Below, piece after piece: positions 1-8,007 of a stretch of DNA of 41,071 nucleotides. Numbering within the stretch: the stretch's first letter is position 1; each line of letters opens with the position of its first letter. A model generated the notes under the pieces. It saw nothing but the letters and a program-made list of their open reading frames with translations, was not told where the DNA came from and ran no database searches. The translations under genes were made by a program, and so were the position numbers. Origin of the DNA: Massilia horti (GTDB lineage: Bacteria > Pseudomonadota > Gammaproteobacteria > Burkholderiales > Burkholderiaceae_D); contig NZ_SPUM01000018.1 of the NCBI RefSeq assembly GCF_004614195.1, forward strand, positions 1-41,071. Reading direction: 5' to 3'.

Positions 1-236
1 GCCGCGTCCATCGCCGCCCGCTCTTCGGCCAGCGCGCGGGCGCGTGCCTCGGCGGCGGCCCGGCTCTCGGCGGCGCAGTTGGCCTTGGCCTCGGCTTCCA
101 CGCGCGCGATCGCTTCCTTCATGGCGCGCATCTCGAGCTGGCCGCGGTCCGGTTGCGGCGCAGCCGGCACGTGCTCGGCGGGCGGCAGGTCGATCGTAAA
201 GTCGGCGTCGTCGTGCGGGGTTGGAAGGGAATCCAT
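1..236 (-). CDS. Partial coiled-coil hypothetical protein (N-terminus only)
   Basis: The reading frame starts at the ATG at 236-234 and runs off the left edge, so only about 78 codons are visible. Residues 1-30 are acidic and proline-rich (MDSLPTPHDDADF...). From about residue 33 the chain becomes an Ala/Glu/Arg-rich run with spacing typical of a long charged alpha-helix or coiled coil. No signal peptide or catalytic motif is visible. The family is not recognisable from this fragment. It lies upstream of nothing visible here and on the same strand as srkA, separated by 141 bp. Its strand is chosen because the opposite-strand reading frame here has no recognisable protein character. Confidence 0.6.
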   Translation of the reverse strand, partial: MDSLPTPHDDADFTIDLPPAEHVPAAPQPDRGQLEMRAMKEAIARVEAEAKANCAAESRAAAEARARALAEERAAMDA

Positions 237-377
237 CGTGAGTCTCGGTTGGGATGAAACGCCCACGTTCCAGGCGGTCCAGCCATTGTCAGGCAGCCCG
301 GCGCGCGCTGGCGCCCCGAGCAAACCCGGTAAACAGGGTCAATTCAGCCGTTCAAAAACGGCCGGCGGAATAGCACA

Positions 378-1385
378 CTATACCGGCCACAGCGGTGGCT
401 CGTCCATCGCCGCGATCTGCTCGCGCAGTTCGAGGATACGATCTTGCCAATAGCGTTGTGAGTTAAACCACGGGAAGGCAGCCGGGAACGCGGGGTCGTC
501 CCAGCGCATCGCCAGCCAGGCGGAATAATGGATCAGGCGCAGCGTGCGCAGCGCCTCGACCAGGTACAGCTGGCGCGGATCGAAGTCGCAAAAGTCTTCG
601 TAACCGTCCAGGATGTCGGCCATCTGGCGCACCATGTCCTGGCGCTCGCCCGACAGCAGCATCCACAAGTCCTGCACCGCTGGCCCCATGCGGCTGTCGT
701 CGAAGTCGACGAAATGCGGACCGTCGTTTGTCCACAACACGTTGCCCGAATGACAATCGCCGTGCAGGCGCAGCATGGGCAGTTCCCCGGCCCGTTCATA
801 GCAGCGCGCCACGCCCTCGAGCGCCTGGTCGACCACGCTCTTGTAAGTACCTACCAATTCAGGCGGCACGAAATCGTGCGCCAGCAACCAGCCGCGGGGC
901 TCGCTGCCGAAGGTCTGCAGGTTCAGCGCGGGACGCGACTGGTAGGCGCATTCGGCGCCGATCGCGTGGATGCGGCCGATGAAGCGGCCGATCCAGGTCA
1001 GGGTCTCTCGATCGCACAGTTCCGGCGCACGGCCGCCGCGGCTTTCGAACACGGCAAAGCGAAAGCCGGCGTGCTCGTGCAGCGTGCGCCCATCCAGCAC
1101 CCGCGCCGGCACCACCGGCACCTCGCGATCAAGCAGCTCGGCCACGAACGCGTGCTCCTCGAGGATCGCAGCGTCGCTCCAGCGTCCCGGCCGGTAGAAT
1201 TTGACCACCACCGGCGCCCCTTCTTCGCGCCCGACGCGGTACACGCGGTTCTCGTAGCTGTTCAGCGCCAGCAGACGGCCGTCGCCATGCAGGCCGACGC
1301 TCTCGATCGCATCGAGGACGACTAGCGGATCGAGCCTCGCAAACGGATGCTGCTGGGAAGATTCTTGATTGTCCATAGCGGCCAT
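378..1385 (-). CDS. srkA: Stress response kinase A (RdoA/YihE family Ser/Thr kinase)
   Basis: This is a cytoplasmic eukaryotic-like Ser/Thr kinase of the YihE/RdoA/SrkA family, described as protecting cells during envelope and oxidative stress. About 335 aa, close to the family's usual ~330. Visible motifs (numbered from the 1385 start) are the ATP-binding lysine in VVVKFYRP (about K62), the catalytic Brenner loop LHGDCHSGN (about 207-215, HGD plus Asn) and the metal-binding DFDD (about 227-230). The start is uncertain: ATGs at 1385 and 1376 are both plausible and neither has a good Shine-Dalgarno, while the frame stays open to 1427. It is divergent from the SEC-C gene, with about 80 bp between starts. 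The stop is TAG at 380-378. Confidence 0.9.
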   Translation of the reverse strand: MAAMDNQESSQQHPFARLDPLVVLDAIESVGLHGDGRLLALNSYENRVYRVGREEGAPVVVKFYRPGRWSDAAILEEHAFVAELLDREVPVVPARVLDGRTLHEHAGFRFAVFESRGGRAPELCDRETLTWIGRFIGRIHAIGAECAYQSRPALNLQTFGSEPRGWLLAHDFVPPELVGTYKSVVDQALEGVARCYERAGELPMLRLHGDCHSGNVLWTNDGPHFVDFDDSRMGPAVQDLWMLLSGERQDMVRQMADILDGYEDFCDFDPRQLYLVEALRTLRLIHYSAWLAMRWDDPAFPAAFPWFNSQRYWQDRILELREQIAAMDEPPLWPV

Positions 1386-1466
1386 TGTAAGGTGTGCAGC
1401 TTTTTTTCGTGCGCTCGCCACTGCCAACGCGTTAAACTGGCGACTTCACCGCAACAAGAGTTACCA

Positions 1467-2162
1467 ATGCACCTCGACCAGCCCCTTACTGAAAAAGAAT
1501 TCGACGAACTCGACCGGTTCCTGCTGTCTGATCGCAGCCCCGAGGATTCGATGACCATGGACCACCTGCACGGCTTCCTGACGGCGATCGTGATCGGGCC
1601 GGAAGCCATACTGCCGAGCGAATGGTATCCGCGGCTGTGGGGCGAAGACGGCAAGGCCGAACCAAAATGGAAAAACCCCAAGGAAGCCGAACGCGTCTTC
1701 GACCTGGTCATGCGCTTCATGAACGAGGTGGCGATCACCTTCGAGGTCGCGCCCAAGGATTTCGAGCCGCTGTACGTGGAACACGAGTACGAAGGCAAAA
1801 CCCTGATCGACGCCGAAGCCTGGTGCTGGGGTTTCTGGGAAGGCATGGAACTGCGCCCGGGCTCGTGGGACGAAATCTGGGACGATCCGGAAGTTGGCCC
1901 GCTGATGCGCCCGATCTATCTGCTGGGCGCAGACGAGATCGAGGAAAGCGAACTGCCGGAAGTGGAAGACCCGTTCAAGGCGCACGAGCTGGCGCTGGAG
2001 GTCGAAGCGAACCTGCCGGCGATCCACCGCTTCTGGGTGCCGCGCCGCAAGACCGGCGTCGAGACAGTCAAGCGCGAACAGCCGAAGGTTGGCCGCAATG
2101 ACGATTGCCCGTGCGGGAGCGGGAAAAAATTCAAGAAGTGCTGCGGGGCCGAGCAGGCGTAA
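1467..2162 (+). CDS. UPF0149 (YecA-type) protein with C-terminal SEC-C zinc motif
   Basis: The 231-aa protein has a UPF0149/YecA/YgfB-like helical domain (N-terminal segment [16 protein letters not shown], then a Trp-rich middle: WCWGFWEGM). It ends in a SEC-C zinc-binding motif, [19 protein letters not shown], at about residues 210-229 (CxC...CC arrangement). In SecA this motif binds zinc and contacts SecB or ribosomes; E. coli YecA, with the same architecture, is reported to bind ribosomes. A role around translation or secretion is therefore inferred. The ATG at 1467 is chosen because the family N-terminus begins there, with a purine-rich AAGAG upstream. The frame is open earlier but that part reads across the srkA promoter region. 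A REPIN-like repeat follows. Confidence 0.88.
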   Translation: MHLDQPLTEKEFDELDRFLLSDRSPEDSMTMDHLHGFLTAIVIGPEAILPSEWYPRLWGEDGKAEPKWKNPKEAERVFDLVMRFMNEVAITFEVAPKDFEPLYVEHEYEGKTLIDAEAWCWGFWEGMELRPGSWDEIWDDPEVGPLMRPIYLLGADEIEESELPEVEDPFKAHELALEVEANLPAIHRFWVPRRKTGVETVKREQPKVGRNDDCPCGSGKKFKKCCGAEQA

Positions 2163-2207
2163 AGCCGCGGATCAGGGTGCGGCACGGGCCCTGCGTATCT
2201 TGCAATC

Positions 2208-2324
2208 GTAGGGGGCGCGGGGCCGCCGAGGACCTGTGCGCACGCGGTCACGGCATGCTGACTTGCGGCTCCTGCTTCGCTAGGCTGCGTTCGCGAACCG
2301 CGTGCGCACAGGTGCGCACCCTAC
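2208..2324. repeat. REPIN-like inverted pair, copy A
   Basis: A 117-bp element with GTAG at its left edge (2208-2211) and CTAC at its right edge (2321-2324). The right half read inward is GTAGG followed by the palindrome GTGCGCAC-CT-GTGCGCAC and then GCGG. The left half has the same GTAG head and the same ACCTGTGCGCACGCGG foot but a longer, different hairpin (GTAGGGGGCGCGGGG...). The ~50-bp linker is shared with copy E. GTAG plus hairpin in inverted pairs is the signature of REP sequences mobilised by RAYT-type transposases. The family assignment is by architecture only. Confidence 0.8.
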
Positions 2325-2351
2325 GCCGCCAGCAAGCCGTACGACCAACAT

Positions 2352-3512
2352 TCAAGCCGCCTCAGCCAGCCGGCTTTCGTACAACGCCGCCAATAAATCC
2401 GACTGGCTCACGATCCCCGCGAACACCCCATCATTGTCCACCACCGGAATGTGATGCAGCCCGCTGTTGCTCATCAACGGCACCAGCTCGGCGATCGGCT
2501 CATGCGCAAACACGGTGATCACCCGCGAAGCCATGATATCCCCAACCTTGGCCGGCTTTTCCGCGCCGAACACCAGCCCGGCGATGCTGCGCAGCCGCTC
2601 GCCAAAAGTCTTGTATTCATCCAGCCCCGCGTGATGCAGGAAGTCGCCCTGCCCCACCATGCCCACCACTCGCCGCGCACGGTTAAGCACAGGCAGTGCA
2701 TGCACCCGGTGCTTGCGCAGCAGCCGCCAGGCTTCGTTCAGCGGCGTCTTCGTCTCGACCGTCACCACGTCCCGCGACATGATTTCGCCGCAGGTGATCA
2801 CGCCAAAACGCCGTCCATAAGCCTGTATCTCGGTTTCGAAAATAATCGCTTCCAGATCATCGCGGCTCACGGCCAGCACCTGGCCGTAGCGCGCCAGCGC
2901 CGCATCCAGGTCTTCCTTCTTGAACCCGATGCGAGCAAGGGGCACAGGATCGCGTGTCGCATGCGTGTTCTGCATTGCCGACTGCTGCGCGTGCGGATAG
3001 CGGCGCCCGGTCAAGTTGTTAAACAGCAGGGCCGCCAGCGCCAGCAACAGCGAATTGAGCCCGACCGGCCATAGCGCGAAATGGTAGCCGGCCGCATGCA
3101 CGGCAGGCTCGCCCAGCGCCGCGGTCAACGCCACTGCCCCGCCGGGCGGATGCAGGCAGCGCAGGTAGAACATGGCGCCGATCGCCAGGCACACCGCGAG
3201 CGGCGCAGCCAGCATCGGGTTTGCAATCGCCTTGGCACAGGTGACGCCGATCAGCGCGGAGATGAAGTTGCCACCGATGATAGACCACGGCTGGGCCAGC
3301 GGACTGGCTGGCAAACAAAACAACAGCACGGCCGATGCGCCCATCGGCGCGATGAGATAGGCCGCAGCGTGCGGCCCCAGCGCGAGGTGGCTGACGGCCG
3401 AAGTTAATAACAACCCGATCAAGGCGCCGGCGACTGCGCGTCCGCGTTCGGAAGGCGTCGCGGTGTGCGGCTGAGGCCAGAAACTGCGCAGCCATTCGAT
3501 ATGTCTTTCCAC
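2352..3512 (-). CDS. HPP-family membrane protein with tandem CBS domains
   Basis: A 386-aa inner-membrane protein. The N-terminal ~170 residues form an HPP-type four-helix membrane domain: hydrophobic segments at about 27-60, 68-90, 95-118 and 135-165, with the diagnostic CLHPPGGAVAL motif at about 118-128. After a short linker come two CBS domains (about 240-300 and 320-380; e.g. IMSRDVVTVE and IMASRVITVF), which in other proteins bind adenine nucleotides. HPP proteins have been linked to nitrite transport in chloroplasts and cyanobacteria; the substrate here is unknown. The start is a GTG at 3512-3510 with no clear Shine-Dalgarno and no upstream in-frame ATG nearby. It is divergent from the MBL gene. 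Confidence 0.85.
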   Translation of the reverse strand: MERHIEWLRSFWPQPHTATPSERGRAVAGALIGLLLTSAVSHLALGPHAAAYLIAPMGASAVLLFCLPASPLAQPWSIIGGNFISALIGVTCAKAIANPMLAAPLAVCLAIGAMFYLRCLHPPGGAVALTAALGEPAVHAAGYHFALWPVGLNSLLLALAALLFNNLTGRRYPHAQQSAMQNTHATRDPVPLARIGFKKEDLDAALARYGQVLAVSRDDLEAIIFETEIQAYGRRFGVITCGEIMSRDVVTVETKTPLNEAWRLLRKHRVHALPVLNRARRVVGMVGQGDFLHHAGLDEYKTFGERLRSIAGLVFGAEKPAKVGDIMASRVITVFAHEPIAELVPLMSNSGLHHIPVVDNDGVFAGIVSQSDLLAALYESRLAEAA

Positions 3513-3708
3513 AATTGTGAAACTTGAAGTGAAACGTGGAACGGAATTATTCCACAGGCGCGGAATACTTGCAGAGCTCGCCTCTGCAACGGCTGGCTGG
3601 CGCGAGGTAAGATACTTTTTTCACAACAACAACACAGCGTGGCAATCATGTACGATAGCAATACATGCACGATCGCCAAGTTTTTGTTCAACCAACAAGG
3701 ATAAGAAC

Positions 3709-4662
3709 ATGATCAAACCGCTCAAGAAGGCCTTCTTCGCCGCCGCCCTGGCCGCTGCTGTTATCGCCCCGACCCAGGCCGCCGCCCCAATGGCCAAGCA
3801 CCCTGCTCCCGGCTACTACCGGATGATGCTCGGCGACTTCGAGGTGACGCCGATCAGCGACGGCACCGTGGATCTGCCGGTCGACCAGTTACTGCAAGTG
3901 AAGGCAGAGACCACCAAGGCCGCGCTGGCCAATCATTACCTGAAGCTGCCGGTCGAGACCTCGGCCAACGCGTTCCTGATCAACACCGGCAGCAAGCTGG
4001 TTCTGGTCGACACGGGTGCCGGCGTGCTGTTTGGGCCGACGTTGGGCAAATTCGTCAACAACCTGAAGGCGGCGGGCTACAAGCCGGAACAGATCGACGA
4101 GATCTACATCACGCACTTCCACGGCGACCACGTCGGCGGCCTGGTGAGCGACGGCAAAATCGCCTTCCCGAATGCGATCGTGCGTGCCGACAAGCGCGAA
4201 TCGGAATTCTGGCTGAGCGAAGAGAACTTGAACAAGGCGGCGCAGGACAAGAAAGATGACTTCAAGGGCGCGCAGGCGACACTGAACCCGTACGTCAAGG
4301 CAGGCAAGTTCAAGCCCTTCGATGGCGACGCCCAGCTGCTGCCTGGCGTGTCGGCGCATGCGGCGCATGGCCACACCCCAGGCCACACCGTCTATGTGGT
4401 CGAAAGCCGCGGCCAGAAGCTGATGCTGATCGGTGACATGATTCACGTTGCTGCGGTACAGATGGAAAACCCGCAAGTGACGATCGCGTTCGATAGCGAC
4501 GAGAAGGCAGCCCGATCTACGCGACTGAAGGAATTCGATGCCGCAGCCAAGGGCGGATACCTGGTTGGGGCCGCCCACCTGCAGTTTCCGGGCCTGGGCC
4601 ATTTGCGCAGTGAAGGCAAAGGGTATCGCTGGGTGCCGGTGAATTACACACAGATGCGCTGA
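3709..4662 (+). CDS. Exported MBL-fold metallo-hydrolase
   Basis: A 317-aa metallo-beta-lactamase-fold hydrolase. Residues 1-25 form a typical Sec signal peptide (MIKPLKK, then an Ala-rich core ending PTQAAA), so the mature enzyme should be periplasmic or secreted. The metal motif is THFHGDHVGG (H136, H138, D140, H141), with later ligands likely in AHGHTPGHT and in the Asp of LIGDMIHV. The substrate cannot be told from sequence. Related exported enzymes are often annotated only as MBL-fold hydrolases; a lactonase function is possible but not shown. The ATG at 3709 is preferred over the longer frame from 3517 because the signal peptide starts there, with AAGGATAAGAAC upstream. Confidence 0.85.
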   Translation: MIKPLKKAFFAAALAAAVIAPTQAAAPMAKHPAPGYYRMMLGDFEVTPISDGTVDLPVDQLLQVKAETTKAALANHYLKLPVETSANAFLINTGSKLVLVDTGAGVLFGPTLGKFVNNLKAAGYKPEQIDEIYITHFHGDHVGGLVSDGKIAFPNAIVRADKRESEFWLSEENLNKAAQDKKDDFKGAQATLNPYVKAGKFKPFDGDAQLLPGVSAHAAHGHTPGHTVYVVESRGQKLMLIGDMIHVAAVQMENPQVTIAFDSDEKAARSTRLKEFDAAAKGGYLVGAAHLQFPGLGHLRSEGKGYRWVPVNYTQMR

Positions 4663-4692
4663 TTTGAAAATGCACTGCTAATTGAGCAAGAC

Positions 4693-4716
4693 CGTTCCGG
4701 GGCATTCCCCGGAACG
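4693..4716. terminator. Perfect 10-bp hairpin after the MBL gene
   Basis: CGTTCCGGGG (4693-4702), a CATT loop, then CCCCGGAACG (4707-4716): a perfect GC-rich stem 30 bp downstream of the MBL stop. It is followed by ACTGTTCT rather than a clean U-tract, so it is either a weak terminator or an mRNA-stabilising 3' hairpin. Confidence 0.5.
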
Positions 4717-4778
4717 ACTGTTCTGGACGGTATTCAACTCGAAATGCCGACATCGCAGAATACAAATTGGAGGTTCAC

Positions 4779-5165
4779 ATGAAGCGGGTTACAGGTATCG
4801 GAGGTATCTTCTTCCACGCGAAGGACCCCGTGGCGCTACGCGCCTGGTATAAGCGGCATCTGGGCATCGACGTACAAGAATGGGGTGGCACAGCATTCAC
4901 CTGGACCGACGATACGGGAAACCCGACCGGGGGAACAACCGTCTGGTCCATATTCGGGGGTGACAGCAACCACTTCGCACCGAGCACCTCGTCCTTCATG
5001 GTCAACTATCGAGTCGAAGATTTGACCTCCCTGCTTGAGGCATTACGGAACGAGGGCTGCCACGTGCTGGAGAAGACCGACGACTCCGAGTATGGGAAGT
5101 TCGGTTGGGTTATCGATCCGGAAGGGAACAAAATCGAACTCTGGCAGCCTCCCCCAGGTCAATAG
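4779..5165 (+). CDS. VOC (glyoxalase/bleomycin-resistance fold) protein
   Basis: A 128-aa single-domain vicinal-oxygen-chelate protein. The opening RVTGIGGIFFHAKDPVALRAWY is the first beta-alpha module. The second module ends with the hallmark FGWVIDPEGNKIELWQPP (about residues 108-125), in which the Glu of IELW is the usual metal ligand. VOC proteins of this size act as dimers; whether this one is a glyoxalase, dioxygenase or resistance protein cannot be decided. The start is ATG 4779, because GGAGG at 4769-4773 sits 5 bp upstream; an in-frame TTG at 4767 overlaps that site. Base composition here is lower in GC than in the neighbouring core genes, continuing into the next two genes. Confidence 0.85.
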   Translation: MKRVTGIGGIFFHAKDPVALRAWYKRHLGIDVQEWGGTAFTWTDDTGNPTGGTTVWSIFGGDSNHFAPSTSSFMVNYRVEDLTSLLEALRNEGCHVLEKTDDSEYGKFGWVIDPEGNKIELWQPPPGQ

Positions 5166-5177
5166 CCGCGCCTGAAA

Positions 5178-5489
5178 CTATGGAGTAAATACTTCCACCT
5201 CATCGCATGCAACCGCTTTTTCAATCTCCTGCTTCGGCCGAGACCATATCTGAATAAAGATATGTTCAATACCGCGCCTGTCGGCAATGGCCGTCAGTTT
5301 TAATCCTTCACCATGGTACACTTCCATGCCCAGATAAGAATTTCCCTCTTCAAGGCGGAGGGTGCTTGCCAAAGATAACAATAACGCCCGAGGCAGCCGT
5401 TTACTCGATGAGAATTCCCAACCACAGTCCCCCAACCTTTTTTGAGCCCCGATCGGAAGTAGAAAAACCGCTTCATATGGACTGGTCAT
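5178..5489 (-). CDS. Small protein of unknown function, translationally coupled to the ParB-like gene (candidate immunity protein)
   Basis: A 103-aa soluble protein (MTSPYEAVFLLPIG...) with no recognised motif, no signal peptide and no membrane segment. It reads as a mixed alpha/beta fold. The start ATG (5489-5487) lies 1 nt after the TGA of the ParB-like gene, with AGGAG at 5500-5504 inside that gene, so translation is probably coupled. The frame is open upstream to 5534, but the coupled start has the better ribosome binding site. A small gene coupled behind a ParB-like domain resembles the toxin/immunity order of polymorphic toxin tails. That role is inference. The local sequence is AT-richer than its neighbours, which suggests transfer. 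Confidence 0.6.
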   Translation of the reverse strand: MTSPYEAVFLLPIGAQKRLGDCGWEFSSSKRLPRALLLSLASTLRLEEGNSYLGMEVYHGEGLKLTAIADRRGIEHIFIQIWSRPKQEIEKAVACDEVEVFTP

Positions 5490-5490
5490 A

Positions 5491-5748
5491 TCAATCCACT
5501 CCTCGCTCTTGCACGTCAACGGGCACCAGATCAATGCCTGCGCGAATCGCTGCCGCTACCCGATGATGCCCATCCGAGATCACGATGCGCCCATCTTCGC
5601 GGCGCACACCACTGATCGGTTGTGATACCTCGTATCCGCGCGCTCGCATGTCTGCTGCCAGCCGCTTGACCAACGATCCATTCATTTGTTCCTTCGACTG
5701 CTGGCTGATAAGGCTCTTTGGGCTGATCCGAAGAATCGTGCTTTTCAC
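5491..5748 (-). CDS. Stand-alone ParB/sulfiredoxin-like fold protein
   Basis: An 85-aa protein with the layout of a minimal ParB N-terminal-like domain: a start strand with SPKSLISQQSKEQMNGS, a helix VKRLAADMRARGYE, a strand QPISGVRREDGRIVISDG, then DGHHRVAAAIRAG (DGHHR at 59-63) and the closing strand VPVDV. DGHHR is the family's active or phosphate-binding box. Domains like this occur in chromosome-partition ParB, in nucleases, and at the C-termini of Rhs/polymorphic toxins; the SQQSKEQMNGSLVKRLA stretch most resembles the last of these. It starts at a GTG (5748-5746) with GAGG 8 bp upstream, 29 bp after orn on the same strand. It has no ParA partner and no HTH, so it is not a partition system. 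Confidence 0.65.
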   Translation of the reverse strand: MKSTILRISPKSLISQQSKEQMNGSLVKRLAADMRARGYEVSQPISGVRREDGRIVISDGHHRVAAAIRAGIDLVPVDVQERGVD

Positions 5749-5777
5749 GGCCTGATCCTCCGAATCTTTGGCTTCGC

Positions 5778-6362
5778 TTACAGCTTGATGAAATGCTCGC
5801 GGTAATACCGCAGTTCCTCGACCGATTCAACGATGTCGGCCAACGCGGTATGCTTCTGGTGCTTCTTGAACCCGGACGCCAGCTCAGGCTTCCAGCGCCG
5901 GCACAGTTCCTTCAGCGTAGACACGTCCAGGTTACGGTAGTGGAAGAACGCCTCCAGCTTTGGCATGTAGCGCGCCATGAAGCGGCGGTCCTGGCAGATC
6001 GTGTTGCCGCACATCGGCGACTTGCCAGCCGGTACAAAAGTCTTCAGGAAGGCGATCAGCGCCACTTCGGCATCGGCCTCGGTGACGGTGGATGCCTTGA
6101 CACGGTCGATCAGGCCCGAGCGGCCGTGCGTTCCCTTGTTCCAGGAATCCATGGCGTCGAGCGTCGCATCGCTCTGGTGAATCGCGAACACCGGCCCCTC
6201 AGCCAGCACATTCAGGTGCGGATCGGTGACAACGACCGCAACTTCGATGATGCGATCGTTGTCCGGATCGAGGCCGGTCATTTCCATATCGACCCACACC
6301 AGGTTGAACTCATTCGGGCGCTGGGCGGCGCCTGCTGCTTCGAAATCAGTGGCTTGTGACAT
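5778..6362 (-). CDS. orn: Oligoribonuclease
   Basis: A 194-aa DEDDh-family 3'-5' exoribonuclease that degrades 2-5-nt RNAs, including pGpG, the breakdown product of c-di-GMP. The exonuclease motifs are visible: [11 protein letters not shown] (ExoI, Asp/Glu pair, about 23-33), the ExoII Asp region [16 protein letters not shown], and the Exo[21 protein letters not shown] with the catalytic His/Asp. Length is near the family norm (~180) with a short N-terminal extension. It is divergent from the Ste24-like protease with only 47 bp between start codons. Given the wsp and GGDEF genes in this window, its role in clearing pGpG is relevant although the gene itself is universal. Confidence 0.96.
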   Translation of the reverse strand: MSQATDFEAAGAAQRPNEFNLVWVDMEMTGLDPDNDRIIEVAVVVTDPHLNVLAEGPVFAIHQSDATLDAMDSWNKGTHGRSGLIDRVKASTVTEADAEVALIAFLKTFVPAGKSPMCGNTICQDRRFMARYMPKLEAFFHYRNLDVSTLKELCRRWKPELASGFKKHQKHTALADIVESVEELRYYREHFIKL

Positions 6363-6409
6363 AATTCTCTCTTTGCCTAATCAATCCTGCATTTTCTCAC
6401 AGGCACAGA

Positions 6410-7678
6410 ATGTCTTCACTTGCGTTTTCGGTTTTGTTCGTGACTTTTTTGGTGCTCACGCTCGCCCTGCGTTTCTGGCTGGCGACCCGCCACATCCGGC
6501 ACATCGCGCGCCATCGCGCCGAAGTGCCGGCCGAATTCGCAGCAAACGTCCCGCTCGCCGCCCACCAGAAGGCGGCCGACTACACGGTCACACGCACCCG
6601 CTTCGGCCTCACCACGCTGGTCTTCAACAGCCTGGTGCTGATTGCCTTTACCCTGTTCGGCGGCCTGCAGGCGCTGTCCGCCGCACTGCTGCATGCGACT
6701 GGTCCGGGGATGCTACACCAGATGGCACTGGTTATCGCTTTCACCGTCATCTCCGGTGTGCTCGACCTGCCCTTCGAGTACTACCGGCAGTTCGTCATCG
6801 AACAGCGCTTCGGCTTTAACAAGATGACCGTCAAACTGTGGATCACCGACATGATCAAGGGCGCGCTGGTGGGCGCGGTGGTCGGCCTGCCGCTCCTGTG
6901 GGTGGTGCTCGCGCTGATGCACCAGGCCGGCTCGCTGTGGTGGTTCTACGCCTGGCTGGTGTGGAGCGGCTTTCAACTGTTGATGATGGTGCTGTACCCG
7001 GCCGTCATCGCTCCGCTCTTCAACAAGTTCACGCCGCTGGCCGACGACAGCCTGAAAGCGCGTATCGAAGGCCTGATGGCGCGCGTGGGCTTTGCGTCGA
7101 AAGGCTTGTTCGTGATGGACGGCTCCAAACGCAGCGCGCACGGCAACGCCTACTTCTCCGGCTTTGGCTCCAACAAGCGCATCGTGTTCTTCGACACGCT
7201 GCTCGCACGCCTCGCGCCGCAGGAGATCGAGGCGGTGCTGGCGCACGAACTGGGCCACTTCAAGCTCAAGCACATCGTCAAGCGCCTCGCGCTGTTGTTT
7301 GCCATCTCGCTCGGCCTGCTCGCCCTGCTCGGCTACCTCAAGGACCAGGCATGGTTCTACACTGGCCTGGGCGTACAGCCGCTGCTCACCGGGTCGAACG
7401 ACGCCATGGCGCTGATCCTGTTCGCGTTGACGCTGCCGATCTTCACCTTCGTGTTCTCGCCGCTGGCATCGATCACCTCGCGCAAGCACGAGTTCGAGGC
7501 CGATGCCTTCGCCGCGCATCACACCGATTCGCGCGACCTGGTGTCGGCGCTGGTCAAGATGTACGAAGATAACGCGAACACGCTCACGCCCGATCCCCTG
7601 CACTCGGCTTTCTACGATTCGCATCCGCCGGCTTCGATTCGCATCCGGCACCTCAACCTGGCAGGAGCGCAAGCATGA
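6410..7678 (+). CDS. Ste24-like M48 family membrane metalloprotease
   Basis: A 422-aa integral-membrane zinc protease of the CAAX prenyl protease 1 (Ste24) type. The N-terminus begins with a transmembrane segment (LAFSVLFVTFLVLTLALRFWL). More segments follow at about 62-90, 105-125, 145-165, 175-200, 295-315 and 335-355. Zinc motif HELGH (H279, E280, H283) plus the downstream ligand in EFEADAFA (about E363) are intact, as is the HGNAYFSGFG stretch typical of the family. Prenylation is not known in these bacteria, so membrane-protein quality control is the likely role. The stop overlaps the next ATG (ATGA at 7675-7678), so it forms an operon with the pterin dehydratase and rsgA. Confidence 0.93.
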   Translation: MSSLAFSVLFVTFLVLTLALRFWLATRHIRHIARHRAEVPAEFAANVPLAAHQKAADYTVTRTRFGLTTLVFNSLVLIAFTLFGGLQALSAALLHATGPGMLHQMALVIAFTVISGVLDLPFEYYRQFVIEQRFGFNKMTVKLWITDMIKGALVGAVVGLPLLWVVLALMHQAGSLWWFYAWLVWSGFQLLMMVLYPAVIAPLFNKFTPLADDSLKARIEGLMARVGFASKGLFVMDGSKRSAHGNAYFSGFGSNKRIVFFDTLLARLAPQEIEAVLAHELGHFKLKHIVKRLALLFAISLGLLALLGYLKDQAWFYTGLGVQPLLTGSNDAMALILFALTLPIFTFVFSPLASITSRKHEFEADAFAAHHTDSRDLVSALVKMYEDNANTLTPDPLHSAFYDSHPPASIRIRHLNLAGAQA

Positions 7679-8007
7679 ACCTGATCGAAAAAAACTGCAT
7701 CCACGGCGCCGCGGCGATTGCCCCTGACGCGATTGCTGCGCTGCTGCCGCAGGTCGCGGGCTGGGCAATCGAACAGAACCACCTCGTGCGCAGCTTCGAA
7801 TTCAAGGACTACCACGGCACCATCGAATTCGTGAACGCGTTGGCGTGGATGATCCACGCCCAGAACCACCACCCGGAACTGACCGTGCGCTACCGCCACT
7901 GCATCGTTTCGTACACCACCCATTCGGCCGGCAACGCGCTCTCGGAGAACGACTTCATCTGCGCCGCAAAAGCCAACGCGATCTACGACCAGCGGGCAGG
8001 TGCATGA
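7675..8007 (+). CDS. phhB: 4a-hydroxytetrahydrobiopterin dehydratase (PCD/DCoH)
   Basis: A 110-aa pterin-4a-carbinolamine dehydratase, which recycles the oxidised pterin cofactor of aromatic amino acid hydroxylases. The active-site motif is intact as MIHAQNHHPEL (H61, H65, H66-P67), followed by the usual strand VRYRHCIVSYTTH. Length and fold match the family. No phenylalanine hydroxylase (phhA) is present in this window, so the partner is elsewhere or the protein serves another pterin. It overlaps the upstream protease gene and the downstream rsgA gene by 4 nt each (ATGA), so all three should be translated from one message. Confidence 0.93.
   Translation: MNLIEKNCIHGAAAIAPDAIAALLPQVAGWAIEQNHLVRSFEFKDYHGTIEFVNALAWMIHAQNHHPELTVRYRHCIVSYTTHSAGNALSENDFICAAKANAIYDQRAGA

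Noticed and set aside
79..453. A 124-codon plus-strand frame at the left edge
   Set aside because: Antisense to the coiled-coil and srkA genes, spans their gap, and has no recognisable features.
528..1325. A 265-codon plus-strand frame opposite srkA
   Set aside because: The minus strand encodes a kinase with all catalytic motifs; the plus-strand product is Gln/His/Arg-rich and matches nothing.
3709..4662. Calling the MBL protein a quorum-quenching lactonase
   Set aside because: HxHxDH is shared by the whole superfamily and no lactonase-specific residue or neighbour supports the call.
5491..5748. Chromosome or plasmid partition ParB
   Set aside because: Only the minimal ParB-like fold is present; no HTH, no ParA and no parS-like sites.
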